The notes under the pieces are model-generated. The model did no database searches. It had not been told where the DNA came from and saw only the letters and a list, made by a program, of their open reading frames with translations. Below, piece after piece: positions 5,991 to 13,831 of a stretch of 28,452 nucleotides of DNA; the stretch's first letter is position 1, and the number at the start of each line of letters is the position of its first letter. Made by a program: the position numbers and the translations under genes. Source of the stretch: a virus; the IMG/VR virus record IMGVR_UViG_3300028025_006151, positions 1 to 28,452 of that record, one strand, 5' to 3'.

Positions 5991-6842
5991 ATGTCAAAAA
6001 TAGAAAAAACCCAACTACTAATATCCAGTGACTTTTATAGTGTACAAGGAGAAGGATTCTCTACAGGTGTGCCTTCGTACTTTGTACGTTTAGGAAACTG
6101 TAATTTAACTTGTGGAATGTCCCGTTTGTTTACAAACAAGTTAATGAAAGAAAAATCACTGGAAAATGGTGAAATATTTGAGGGGGATTTACATGTTGAA
6201 GGAAAAGCAACCTGGACGTGTGATTCAACATCTCAATGGTTATTTAGAGGTGAAAACAAAGACTTCCAATATTTAATTGACCGTTGGAAAGAAGAAGGAA
6301 TATATGAAGATATTAAATCTGGATTAGTTCATATCATTTGGACAGGGGGTGAACCTACAATTAAAGGTCATCAAGAAGCCATTACAAATTTTCTGGGGTA
6401 TTGGTACTCTCAAGAAACACAAGATCATGATAGTAGGCACTTACTTACCCCATACCACGAAATTGAAACAAACGGAACAATTTATATTGAAGAACCCCTA
6501 TTTAAATGTTTAAACCAAATTAACTGCTCACCTAAATTATCCAATTCAGGTATGACAGAAAAACAACGGATTGTACCTGCTGCTATTGAACGTATTATGG
6601 AACATTCAAATTACCAATTTAAATTTGTTGTTTCAAACGAGGAAGACATTCAAGAAATGTTTAAAGATTTTATTGAACCATTTAATATTCCACTTCAAAG
6701 AGTATGTTGTATGCCTGGAATGGATACCCAAGAACAATTCCATGAAAGAACCCAATGGGTACTTGAAATGGCTAAAAAATACAAATTTGTGGGTTTAACC
6801 CGATTACATATCTCAGCTTGGGATAAAACATTAGATGTATAA
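5991..6842 (+). CDS. queE: QueE, 7-carboxy-7-deazaguanine synthase (radical SAM)
   Basis: This enzyme rearranges 6-carboxytetrahydropterin to 7-carboxy-7-deazaguanine. FYSVQGEG (15-22) and FVRLGNCNLTC (31-41) are typical of QueE. TGGEP at 118-122 binds the methionyl end of S-adenosylmethionine. HEIETNGT (157-164) and NCSPKLS (178-184) are further family segments. The three cluster cysteines are Cys37, Cys41 and Cys77 (WTCDS), with 35 residues between the second and third where the classic motif is CxxxCxxC. This loop insertion explains most of the extra length (283 residues against about 220). The insert still leaves all three cysteines, so activity is expected. It follows thioredoxin closely and precedes a phosphoribosyltransferase by two bases. 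Confidence 0.95.
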   Translation: MSKIEKTQLLISSDFYSVQGEGFSTGVPSYFVRLGNCNLTCGMSRLFTNKLMKEKSLENGEIFEGDLHVEGKATWTCDSTSQWLFRGENKDFQYLIDRWKEEGIYEDIKSGLVHIIWTGGEPTIKGHQEAITNFLGYWYSQETQDHDSRHLLTPYHEIETNGTIYIEEPLFKCLNQINCSPKLSNSGMTEKQRIVPAAIERIMEHSNYQFKFVVSNEEDIQEMFKDFIEPFNIPLQRVCCMPGMDTQEQFHERTQWVLEMAKKYKFVGLTRLHISAWDKTLDV

Positions 6843-6844
6843 TA

Positions 6845-7249
6845 ATGGAAAAATTATATTATAATTGGGAAGAAGTAGAAGAACTAGTTGATCTTCTAAC
6901 CCAACAAATAACCAAATCAGGTTATCAAATTGAATATATATTTGGTTTACAGCGGGGAGGACTTATACCTGCTGTTTTACTATCTCATAAGTTAGATATT
7001 CCAATGACACAAGATCCAACTAGACAAAATATTTTAATAGTAGATGATATTTGTGATAGTGGAGAAACATTTAAAGAATTTTTCCTTGAATATCCCCATT
7101 CTATATTTGCTTGTCTTCATTTTAAACCTCATACATCTTGCTTCAACCCAGATTTTTCAGCCAATAAATTTTTTTCAGATGCTTGGATAGTATATCCTTG
7201 GGAAAGAGTAGATTCAAAAGCTATTGCAGATTATAAAATCTTATCTTAA
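6845..7249 (+). CDS. Type I phosphoribosyltransferase
   Basis: The gene encodes 134 residues. ILIVDDICDSGET at 63-75 is the PRPP-binding motif of type I phosphoribosyltransferases, and LQRGGL (35-40) is the pyrophosphate loop. The end (DAWIVYPWE) is like that of xanthine/guanine phosphoribosyltransferases. It is shorter than most of that family. The likely reaction is joining a purine-type base to PRPP. The substrate is unknown; guanine is a reasonable guess, and a deazaguanine is possible given that the gene follows queE. It is the last gene before the fibre cassette. Confidence 0.85.
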   Translation: MEKLYYNWEEVEELVDLLTQQITKSGYQIEYIFGLQRGGLIPAVLLSHKLDIPMTQDPTRQNILIVDDICDSGETFKEFFLEYPHSIFACLHFKPHTSCFNPDFSANKFFSDAWIVYPWERVDSKAIADYKILS

Positions 7250-7251
7250 GG

Positions 7252-7271
7252 TTATAATATGTATGATAAAA
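7252..7271 (+). promoter_or_regulatory. Promoter-like motif before beta-helix gene
   Basis: TTATAAT (7252-7258) overlaps TATGTATGATAAAA (7258-7271), which ends four bases before ATG 7276. It matches the recurrent motif seen at 22263 and 23659. It sits in the gap between the modification genes and the structural cassette, where a switch to late transcription would be expected. The role is inferred. Confidence 0.4.
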
Positions 7272-7275
7272 TAAT

Positions 7276-8238
7276 ATGTCACAATACACTTTTACCACTA
7301 GGGAAATAGGCCCTAATGCAAAAGGAGAGACTTTAACATATATAGAACTAGATTCTTCCCTGTTATTTCTCTCAGAATCAATTGAAACCTTATTTACAAA
7401 CCCACTATCAGGATCAAATTATTCTTTTGTAGAAGCAAGTGGCACACCATCTGAAAATGGTTTATCTTTATCTGCTTCATACGCTTTAGCTAAAACATAT
7501 CCTGTATCTTCAACTAATAGATTTTCCATTTTAGCAGGCCCTGGTAAATACCAGTTTGGTTCTACTTTTACTTTAGATACTCAATATATTGATATTGTAT
7601 CCCTTACAGGTGAAAGAGATATATTAGTAACAGGAAGTAACACAGTTAGTATTACTGCAAATGATGTTTACGTAAGGGGAATTGATGTAGATAATAAAAA
7701 CTTTACTATTGCTGATGATTTACCTTTACTTAAAGTAAATAATTGTAAAGGTGGTGATTTAAGTTTTGGCGGTACTGCTGATCCTGCACCTGGTGATCCA
7801 CCATTAACTCAAATTTTAGTAAATGGAACATTTATTAATTGTGAAGGTGGTGATTTAAGTTTTGCAGGTAATGGAATTGCAAGTGGTATATTTGAAAATT
7901 GCACAGGAGGTGAATCTTCTTTTGGATACGATATAATTGGAGGTACTTTTATTAATTGTGAAGGTGGTGATTTTAGTTTTGGTGGAGCAGAAGGAGATAT
8001 TGATGGGTATTTTGAAAATTGTACTGGTGGTGAAGGAAGTTTTACTATAACTGGAACAATTTTAGACGGTACTGCCTTAAAAGAATGTACAGGAGATTTA
8101 TATAGTTTTGCTAGTAATGGATTTATTGAAGGAAGTTTATATAACTGTAGATTAACCTCAGGTTCATTTAATACCTCTAGTATACAAGGAAATGGTGCTA
8201 TAGTTTTAGGTATTAATGGTGATAATTCAACAATATAA
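7276..8238 (+). CDS. Repeat beta-helix fibre/spike-like protein
   Basis: The gene encodes 320 residues. The N-terminal 100 residues probably form an attachment domain. From about residue 100 on, a parallel beta-helix is likely, with short solenoid units of the form G-x-F-x-N-C-x-G-G-x-x-S-F-G repeated about seven times between residues 155 and 305 (for example GTFINCEGGDLSFAG and GIFENCTGGESSFGY). Regularly spaced Asn-Cys pairs would stack as ladders along one face. No catalytic residue for polysaccharide cleavage is evident. It is the first of four structural-type genes in a row and probably a host-recognition or tail-spike component. A cell-wall lyase of beta-helix type cannot be excluded. 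Confidence 0.75.
   Translation: MSQYTFTTREIGPNAKGETLTYIELDSSLLFLSESIETLFTNPLSGSNYSFVEASGTPSENGLSLSASYALAKTYPVSSTNRFSILAGPGKYQFGSTFTLDTQYIDIVSLTGERDILVTGSNTVSITANDVYVRGIDVDNKNFTIADDLPLLKVNNCKGGDLSFGGTADPAPGDPPLTQILVNGTFINCEGGDLSFAGNGIASGIFENCTGGESSFGYDIIGGTFINCEGGDFSFGGAEGDIDGYFENCTGGEGSFTITGTILDGTALKECTGDLYSFASNGFIEGSLYNCRLTSGSFNTSSIQGNGAIVLGINGDNSTI
7738..8172 (+). repeat. Coding repeats of the beta-helix gene
   Basis: About seven imperfect units encode x-N-C-x-G-G-x-x-S-F. The copies beginning at 7834 and 7951 are nearly identical at the DNA level over more than 30 bases and lie 117 bases (39 codons) apart. Recombination between them would remove or add in-frame units, so the fibre length may vary between related phages. 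Confidence 0.8.
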
Positions 8239-8242
8239 TAAG

Positions 8243-11200
8243 ATGACAACATATTCATTTATAAAATACGATGTTCTAAAGGATATAATGTACTTTAAAA
8301 GTACACCAACCCCTGACTTTAAACAACAAGTTAAAACAGGAGGTATTTCTACTGAACAAGACAGAGAGGTAATTGAGGGGATTCAAGCTACTTATAATAA
8401 TTTAATCCCACAAGATGCTTTTGATTATATAAAATCTTATTTAGAGGCTATACCTGAATTAGATTTAAACAATTCTAAAAATATTACTTTAAAAGTTGAA
8501 ATTGATGAAGATACTAATGAAGTAGGGACAGTATTAATTGTATCTCAAAATACAAATAGAACACTTACTACAATAAATGTACCTACTAATGATTGGCCCA
8601 CTCCAATAGCATCTAAAATAAAACTCCCGGTTAAATACCCTACATTAGCTAAATGTGGAAATTGTTTAAAATTTACTTTTGGAATAAATAATGAATTTAA
8701 TTTTGTAGGTAATTTAGGAGGACAATGGGATGGTTCATTTAGAAATGGGCAAAAAGTTTACCAATTTAATCTCCCAGATTATTCTAACCCAAACACTTAT
8801 GGTAACACTACAGATTATCGAATATTTTGGAAACCAAATATTACAGGAACATTCTCAATTTATGGAGGTGGAACATTAAATATAAACAATGAAGCTAAAT
8901 GGATTGCAGTTCCATCTTCCTCTATTGGAACAGTTAATGAATTAAGCAATACAACATTTTTCCACGCTCTATCAAACACATCTGCGTCTTGCCCTTTTAC
9001 CCCTAACCCTACAAACTCAGGATGGAACTTTAGAGGTGATCAAGGATTTTTCCTTTTAGAGCTATCTCAAACCGGAGTTACAGAACTTGGAGCTACCAAA
9101 TGCCCTCAATTTATCCCTACACCTGGAGATGTAGATTGGGGTTATAACTGTGGCCCTAATGGATGTGTTGAAGCACTTTCAGGATCAGTAGGAACTTATG
9201 CTACATTAACTCAATGTCAAGCAAGTTGTAGTATTGAAACTACTCAATCATTTGAATACAGATGTACCTTTGACGGATGCCAACCTATCCCTTCAGGTTC
9301 GGGTGGATTTGCTACATTAGCAGAATGTGAAGCTAATTGTGTTATTTTCCCACCAGAACCACCATTTGAATATGTATGTAATATAGAAGGAGTTTGTGTT
9401 GAAGCTCCATCAGGTTCAGGTGGATATCTTACAATAGCAGAATGTGAAGCAAGTTGTAGTGCCCCTCCACCCCCACCAGTTTATGAATATAATTGTACTC
9501 CAAATGGATGTGTACAAGTTCCTTCTGGCTCTGGTAGTTATGCTACATTAGCAGAATGTGAAGCTACATGTAATATTCCTGTTATTACAGAATGTAACTG
9601 TTCAGGAAATTTAGTTTCTATAACTAATTCTAATTTTTCATCAGGGTTTGATTCTTGGACTTATTCTCCAAACCCAACATTACCTGGAGTAGGTGGGTGG
9701 AGTTTCATACCTAATAAAGTAAGAGCATCAGTACAAGAAAACTTTAACTCTGTTAACGTTTCAAATATATATTTAAGTCAATTAAATGTTCTTACTGTTT
9801 CTTGTTCATATGAAATTTGTTTTCAAGCTTGGTCAGCAACGCCAGAAATGACTTCATCTTTTGTATCTGTTGATACTGGAAATTATACTACTAATTTACC
9901 TCCAATTACTCCTTCACTAACAACAATTCCAACGGCATATACTTTTATAATATCAAATATCCAAACTTCAAATTTAACATTTTTTGTAGCAAGTCCTGGA
10001 GATAAAATTTTTATAGATAACATATGTGTTAAACAAACATATTGCCCACCTCCTCCACCTCCAGACCCAACACCAACAGAACCAACAGGATCTGAACCGT
10101 GTATTATTACTGGTTCAACTTATTGCTATGAAGATATTGATTATGGTTGTAATTGTCCTGCAGGGTATACATCTGATGGAAGTGGGAGCTGTATAGCTGA
10201 TTCCCCAATACTAGTAAATAAACAACTTACTTCAAATGGAGGATTAATCCCTACATATCTTAATGTTGACAATAATTATTTCTTTGTTAGAGGAGATGGT
10301 TCATGGGGTCGATATAATGCAGTACTTTATTACAATTACAACCCTGTTACTGGATTACCAACATCTTCAATAGGTACTGGAAGTGTTTCTTCCCCTGAAA
10401 ATCCATCCCCTTATTTTGGGGACAATAGAGTATTTAATAGTGCATTTACTTTTGATTGGTTAAAACAACCTTTTTGGAGAAATACTGTACCTACCCCAGG
10501 AACCTCTGAAACTCCATGGAATGCATCCCTTTCAGGATTTGCAGCTCAATTAATGAAAGTTGCTGAACCTATTCCAGCTGGTTGGTATGGTGGAGGGTCA
10601 TTTTTAAATGTAACCTCTTCAAAAACATATTATGTTGGTTTAATGGCAGACGATTTATTTAGATTTACAATTTCAGGATCATCTGGTATTCAAGTAATAT
10701 CCCCTACCAATACAGGATTTAATGGCCTAAACAATTCAGTATACCCTCAAAGGAATTATGGTACTAACCCATATCTCCCATGGAATGGAAGTTCTTATAA
10801 CTCATCAGTTACCCCAGGAGCCCAATCAGGTGGTAATATGAGTTATGGATGCTTACATATATACCCAATCCAATTAGATGCAGGATGTTACTATGTAAAA
10901 TTAGAAGCAGATGACACAAATTCAGTAGTGTCAGGACTTGGGGGTGTTATATTTGATATGACTGGTGAAGAAATATTAAATGCTTCTAGTTCTGCTAATT
11001 TAAATATAATATGGGATTCAAGAACAGATCTATTATATAGCTTTTCTAACGGAATTACAGCTTCTTGCCCCCCTGGGTCTACTCCTTTAGGATCAGATGA
11101 TTGTGATTTATGTGAAAAATTAACTGAAGCCCCATGTGGAAATTGTATAGAATGTTTTCATGGACTATTATATAATAGCTATATAGTAGATGCAAGTTAT

Positions 11201-12232
11201 CCATACCTTAAAGGTAGAGGTAATGGAGGGATAGTATGTACTGCTCCTTTATTTAATCCAATAAACACATGGGTTGTTCCCGACCAAAATGATTGGAATA
11301 CCCTTATTACCTACCTTAACGGATCTACTCCTTCAAATCTAACCCCTTCAGGAAGCTATGGGGTAACATCTGGGGGAAAAATGAAAGATTATACTAGAGA
11401 TACTATAGCATCTTGTTGGAACCTCCCAAATGTTGGAGCTCAAACTGAAGAAGACAATAGTGGATGGGCTGGAGCAGCTAGTGGAAGGCGTTTACCTACA
11501 ACTACAACTGGATTATTTGAAGGGTTAGGGTTTGATGGGTATTGGTGGGTATCTAACTCAACAAACTTTCAAACAAATCCATCAACAATGGCCGTAATAA
11601 ACTTAAAACATTGGTCAAATGATGTTTATAGATATGAAGTATTAAAAAATCATGGATGTTCAATACGTTTAGTTAGACCTGCTGAACCTGGAGAAGTTAA
11701 TGGAACTATTATACTTGATGCATATATAGGAACTGATAATAAATTATATGATGGGATAGTCATTGGAACCCAAGTATGGTTAACCAAAAACCTATCCGAA
11801 ACACTATTTAATAATGGTTTTCTAATTAGTACTACTGTTTCTGGATGGACTACTTCATTATCAACTGCTGCTAAACGTGCATGTTATTATAATGATAATT
11901 CTTCTAATAATTCAATTTTAAAAGGTAATATAGACCCTTCAACAGGATTATGTTATGAATACCCTACTTGGTATGTTTATAGAAAATGCGGAAATACAGA
12001 CCTATTAATCCAAACCGAACCAGGAGCAACAACAACCCCAGGAGAAGTACAAAAAGCAGATGATTTATCATGTTGGGAATTTGTTGAAGAAACTCAAAGT
12101 AACAGTGGAATTACATATCAATTATATATTACAGGAAATTATTTTGAAAATAATCCAACAGTATATAAGGACTGTGAAGAATGCACAGCAGTCCATACAA
12201 TATATATGACTTTTGGAAGTAAAAATTGTTAA
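8243..12232 (+). CDS. Large cysteine-rich fibre protein with FISUMP-type domain
   Basis: The gene encodes 1329 residues. ATG 8243 (MTTYSFIKYD) is chosen over 8216 because it follows the upstream stop. The first 120 residues are a helical/mixed attachment region. Four cysteine modules (about residues 301-443) are joined by Pro-rich linkers (PPEPP, APPPPP). An EGF-like piece (YGCNCPAGYTSDGSGSC) follows, then beta-sandwich-like stretches. Near residues 970-1150 there is a segment with the marks of the Fib_succ_major (FISUMP, TIGR02145) domain: GLLYNSY, a WVVPDQNDWNTLITYL block, GRRLPT, GYWWVSNS and GCSIRLVRP. A second FISUMP-like start (VIGTQVWLTKNL, ACYYND) follows. These domains have a lectin-like role in Bacteroidota surface proteins. 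I infer a long receptor-binding fibre. Confidence 0.8.
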   Translation: MTTYSFIKYDVLKDIMYFKSTPTPDFKQQVKTGGISTEQDREVIEGIQATYNNLIPQDAFDYIKSYLEAIPELDLNNSKNITLKVEIDEDTNEVGTVLIVSQNTNRTLTTINVPTNDWPTPIASKIKLPVKYPTLAKCGNCLKFTFGINNEFNFVGNLGGQWDGSFRNGQKVYQFNLPDYSNPNTYGNTTDYRIFWKPNITGTFSIYGGGTLNINNEAKWIAVPSSSIGTVNELSNTTFFHALSNTSASCPFTPNPTNSGWNFRGDQGFFLLELSQTGVTELGATKCPQFIPTPGDVDWGYNCGPNGCVEALSGSVGTYATLTQCQASCSIETTQSFEYRCTFDGCQPIPSGSGGFATLAECEANCVIFPPEPPFEYVCNIEGVCVEAPSGSGGYLTIAECEASCSAPPPPPVYEYNCTPNGCVQVPSGSGSYATLAECEATCNIPVITECNCSGNLVSITNSNFSSGFDSWTYSPNPTLPGVGGWSFIPNKVRASVQENFNSVNVSNIYLSQLNVLTVSCSYEICFQAWSATPEMTSSFVSVDTGNYTTNLPPITPSLTTIPTAYTFIISNIQTSNLTFFVASPGDKIFIDNICVKQTYCPPPPPPDPTPTEPTGSEPCIITGSTYCYEDIDYGCNCPAGYTSDGSGSCIADSPILVNKQLTSNGGLIPTYLNVDNNYFFVRGDGSWGRYNAVLYYNYNPVTGLPTSSIGTGSVSSPENPSPYFGDNRVFNSAFTFDWLKQPFWRNTVPTPGTSETPWNASLSGFAAQLMKVAEPIPAGWYGGGSFLNVTSSKTYYVGLMADDLFRFTISGSSGIQVISPTNTGFNGLNNSVYPQRNYGTNPYLPWNGSSYNSSVTPGAQSGGNMSYGCLHIYPIQLDAGCYYVKLEADDTNSVVSGLGGVIFDMTGEEILNASSSANLNIIWDSRTDLLYSFSNGITASCPPGSTPLGSDDCDLCEKLTEAPCGNCIECFHGLLYNSYIVDASYPYLKGRGNGGIVCTAPLFNPINTWVVPDQNDWNTLITYLNGSTPSNLTPSGSYGVTSGGKMKDYTRDTIASCWNLPNVGAQTEEDNSGWAGAASGRRLPTTTTGLFEGLGFDGYWWVSNSTNFQTNPSTMAVINLKHWSNDVYRYEVLKNHGCSIRLVRPAEPGEVNGTIILDAYIGTDNKLYDGIVIGTQVWLTKNLSETLFNNGFLISTTVSGWTTSLSTAAKRACYYNDNSSNNSILKGNIDPSTGLCYEYPTWYVYRKCGNTDLLIQTEPGATTTPGEVQKADDLSCWEFVEETQSNSGITYQLYITGNYFENNPTVYKDCEECTAVHTIYMTFGSKNC
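9143..9571 (+). repeat. Four tandem cysteine-rich modules (coding)
   Basis: Each module encodes about 29 residues of the form Y-x-C-x3-G-C-x3-PSGSGGYATLAECEA-x-C. The four copies start near 9143, 9258, 9371 and 9488. Copies 2 and 4 are the most regular, copy 1 has TQCQASC, and copy 3 has one extra residue before its second Cys. Each module has four cysteines, enough for two disulfides. Confidence 0.85.
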
Positions 12233-12235
12233 AAA

Positions 12236-12260
12236 TAAAATAAAATAAAATAAAATAAAA
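12236..12260 (+). repeat. TAAAA pentanucleotide repeat, five copies, in leader
   Basis: Five perfect TAAAA units lie between the 1329-residue gene stop and the ATG at 12260. The next leader (13814-13831) is likewise A-rich. An A-rich leader is the usual translation signal in Bacteroidota. A five-copy repeat could also change length by slippage and tune expression. Confidence 0.9.
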
Positions 12261-13813
12261 TGGCATTTGATTACAATAATGAAATGAAAACAGTCATCCT
12301 ATCAATGTCTCTTGATCCTCTTTTACCATCAGGATCAAGTGCAGGGTATGGATTTCAAATGGAATATTCTGGATCAGAAACAGGATCTCTACCTGGAGCT
12401 ATAACAATATATGATGATTATATTTTATCCACAGGAACAGCTTCATTGCAAATTTTCATCCCTTACTCTGAATATCTAACTAGAAAAGATTATTCTGCTT
12501 CATTAGCTCAATTAGTAAACTACTACACAGGCCCTAATTTAGGTTTAACAGGTGACAATAAGGGTATTCAAACTCAAATAATTTATGCTCCTGGGGAAGT
12601 TTCAACAAACGTTTGTAGTAATACATGTTATCAAGGAGAACTTCAATGGGCAACTGCTATTGGTAACCCTATATTCTCTGCAGGAAATTATTCAAATCTA
12701 GCAAATAGACAAACTCAACGACCATTAAAGGGAGGAATTTCAATTACTTCAACATCTCACTCAACCCCATTTTCAAATGCCGGGAGTGTTGGAACAATGG
12801 GACTTATTTGCCAAGATGTTTTTTCGGATGCTTTAGTTGGATTAACAAATAACCACGTAGTAATTAGAGATGCTTTTTATACTAACCAAAGAACTTTTAC
12901 AAATCCACAAAATGAATTTGATTTAACTGATTCAAGTGCTACTATTCAAGGTGATTTTGTTTACCAAACAGGTGAATCTCAACCTGTAATCCCTGGGGGA
13001 GCAAATGAAATAGGTAGAGTATTAAGATATGTTCCTATATACACATCTGCTTCAACTGCTGCTAATATTAATTTAGTAAATAGAGTAGATGGAGCTATAT
13101 TTTCTCTATATTGTACTTCAAGTACAGGGCAAACAATTATAGATTTTACATCTTCATTCCAACAATTAGGATTAAGTTATACTTCATCAATGCCTTTTGC
13201 TTCAACAGTTGAAATTGATAATTTACTATCCACTAACCCTGAACTTTATTGTTCAGGAAGAACGACAGGCCCAAAAGGTTCCCCTGGTACATTATGTCCT
13301 ATAAGAGTTTTTAGTTTTTCTTCTTTTCCTATACAATATCCTTTACAAGGAACTCTTACTACTTCTTATTTTACAAATATAATTTCTTTTGTTAAACCAG
13401 CTGATAGTTCTTCTTATTTACCTTCAGGATCAGGAGCAGTTAATGTATGTCCTTACCCAGTATGGGGTGGAGATTCAGGATCTACTTTAATTGCTAACAT
13501 AGGAGGAGTTTGGAAAATTGTAGGTTTAGTATTTGCAGGAAATGGGATTAGTTATAACCCACAAACAAATTACCCAATTACTTCCATAGGTCAACCTTAC
13601 CAAGTAGCTTCTTCAATAGGACATGCTTGTCGTATAGATCAAGTAGCATCTCAATTAAAAATTAAAGCTTGGACTGGAAGTATAGCACCAGTTGTAGATC
13701 ACGATACTATAGAATATAAAACTGTATCTGGAAGTAATAATACTCCTGCTTTAACATGTAGTGGATCAGAATATTTTCAAGTTGGCCTTACAAGAAAACA
13801 TAATATTTGTTAA
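12260..13813 (+). CDS. Trypsin-like serine protease in fibre cassette
   Basis: The gene encodes 517 residues. The C-terminal two thirds has the chymotrypsin-fold signature with an intact triad: His199 in LTNNHVV, Asp277 in NRVDGAIF, and Ser406 in WGGDSGST. SGRTTGPKGS near 332-341 is a segment seen in bacterial trypsin-like proteases. The first 150 residues are a separate beta-rich domain (MAFDYNNEMKTVILSMSLD), probably for attachment to the particle. There is no signal peptide, which fits a protein assembled inside the cell on a virion. It may cut a host surface protein during adsorption, mature neighbouring fibres, or be a catalytically used binding scaffold. The gene is flanked on both sides by large fibre-like genes. 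Confidence 0.85.
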   Translation: MAFDYNNEMKTVILSMSLDPLLPSGSSAGYGFQMEYSGSETGSLPGAITIYDDYILSTGTASLQIFIPYSEYLTRKDYSASLAQLVNYYTGPNLGLTGDNKGIQTQIIYAPGEVSTNVCSNTCYQGELQWATAIGNPIFSAGNYSNLANRQTQRPLKGGISITSTSHSTPFSNAGSVGTMGLICQDVFSDALVGLTNNHVVIRDAFYTNQRTFTNPQNEFDLTDSSATIQGDFVYQTGESQPVIPGGANEIGRVLRYVPIYTSASTAANINLVNRVDGAIFSLYCTSSTGQTIIDFTSSFQQLGLSYTSSMPFASTVEIDNLLSTNPELYCSGRTTGPKGSPGTLCPIRVFSFSSFPIQYPLQGTLTTSYFTNIISFVKPADSSSYLPSGSGAVNVCPYPVWGGDSGSTLIANIGGVWKIVGLVFAGNGISYNPQTNYPITSIGQPYQVASSIGHACRIDQVASQLKIKAWTGSIAPVVDHDTIEYKTVSGSNNTPALTCSGSEYFQVGLTRKHNIC

Positions 13814-13831
13814 TAAATAAAAAATAAAAAA

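Noticed and set aside
7738-8172. CRISPR-like repeat array
   Set aside because: The units are imperfect, in frame with a long gene and encode a regular protein motif; there are no spacers of constant length.
7809-8258. Minus-strand open frame opposite the beta-helix gene
   Set aside because: Its Pro/Ser-rich repeats are only the reverse reading of the GG-x-SF repeats.
11160-11700. Variable region of a diversity-generating retroelement in the lectin-like domain
   Set aside because: No second template copy and no reverse transcriptase are seen in the window; the domain alone is not enough.
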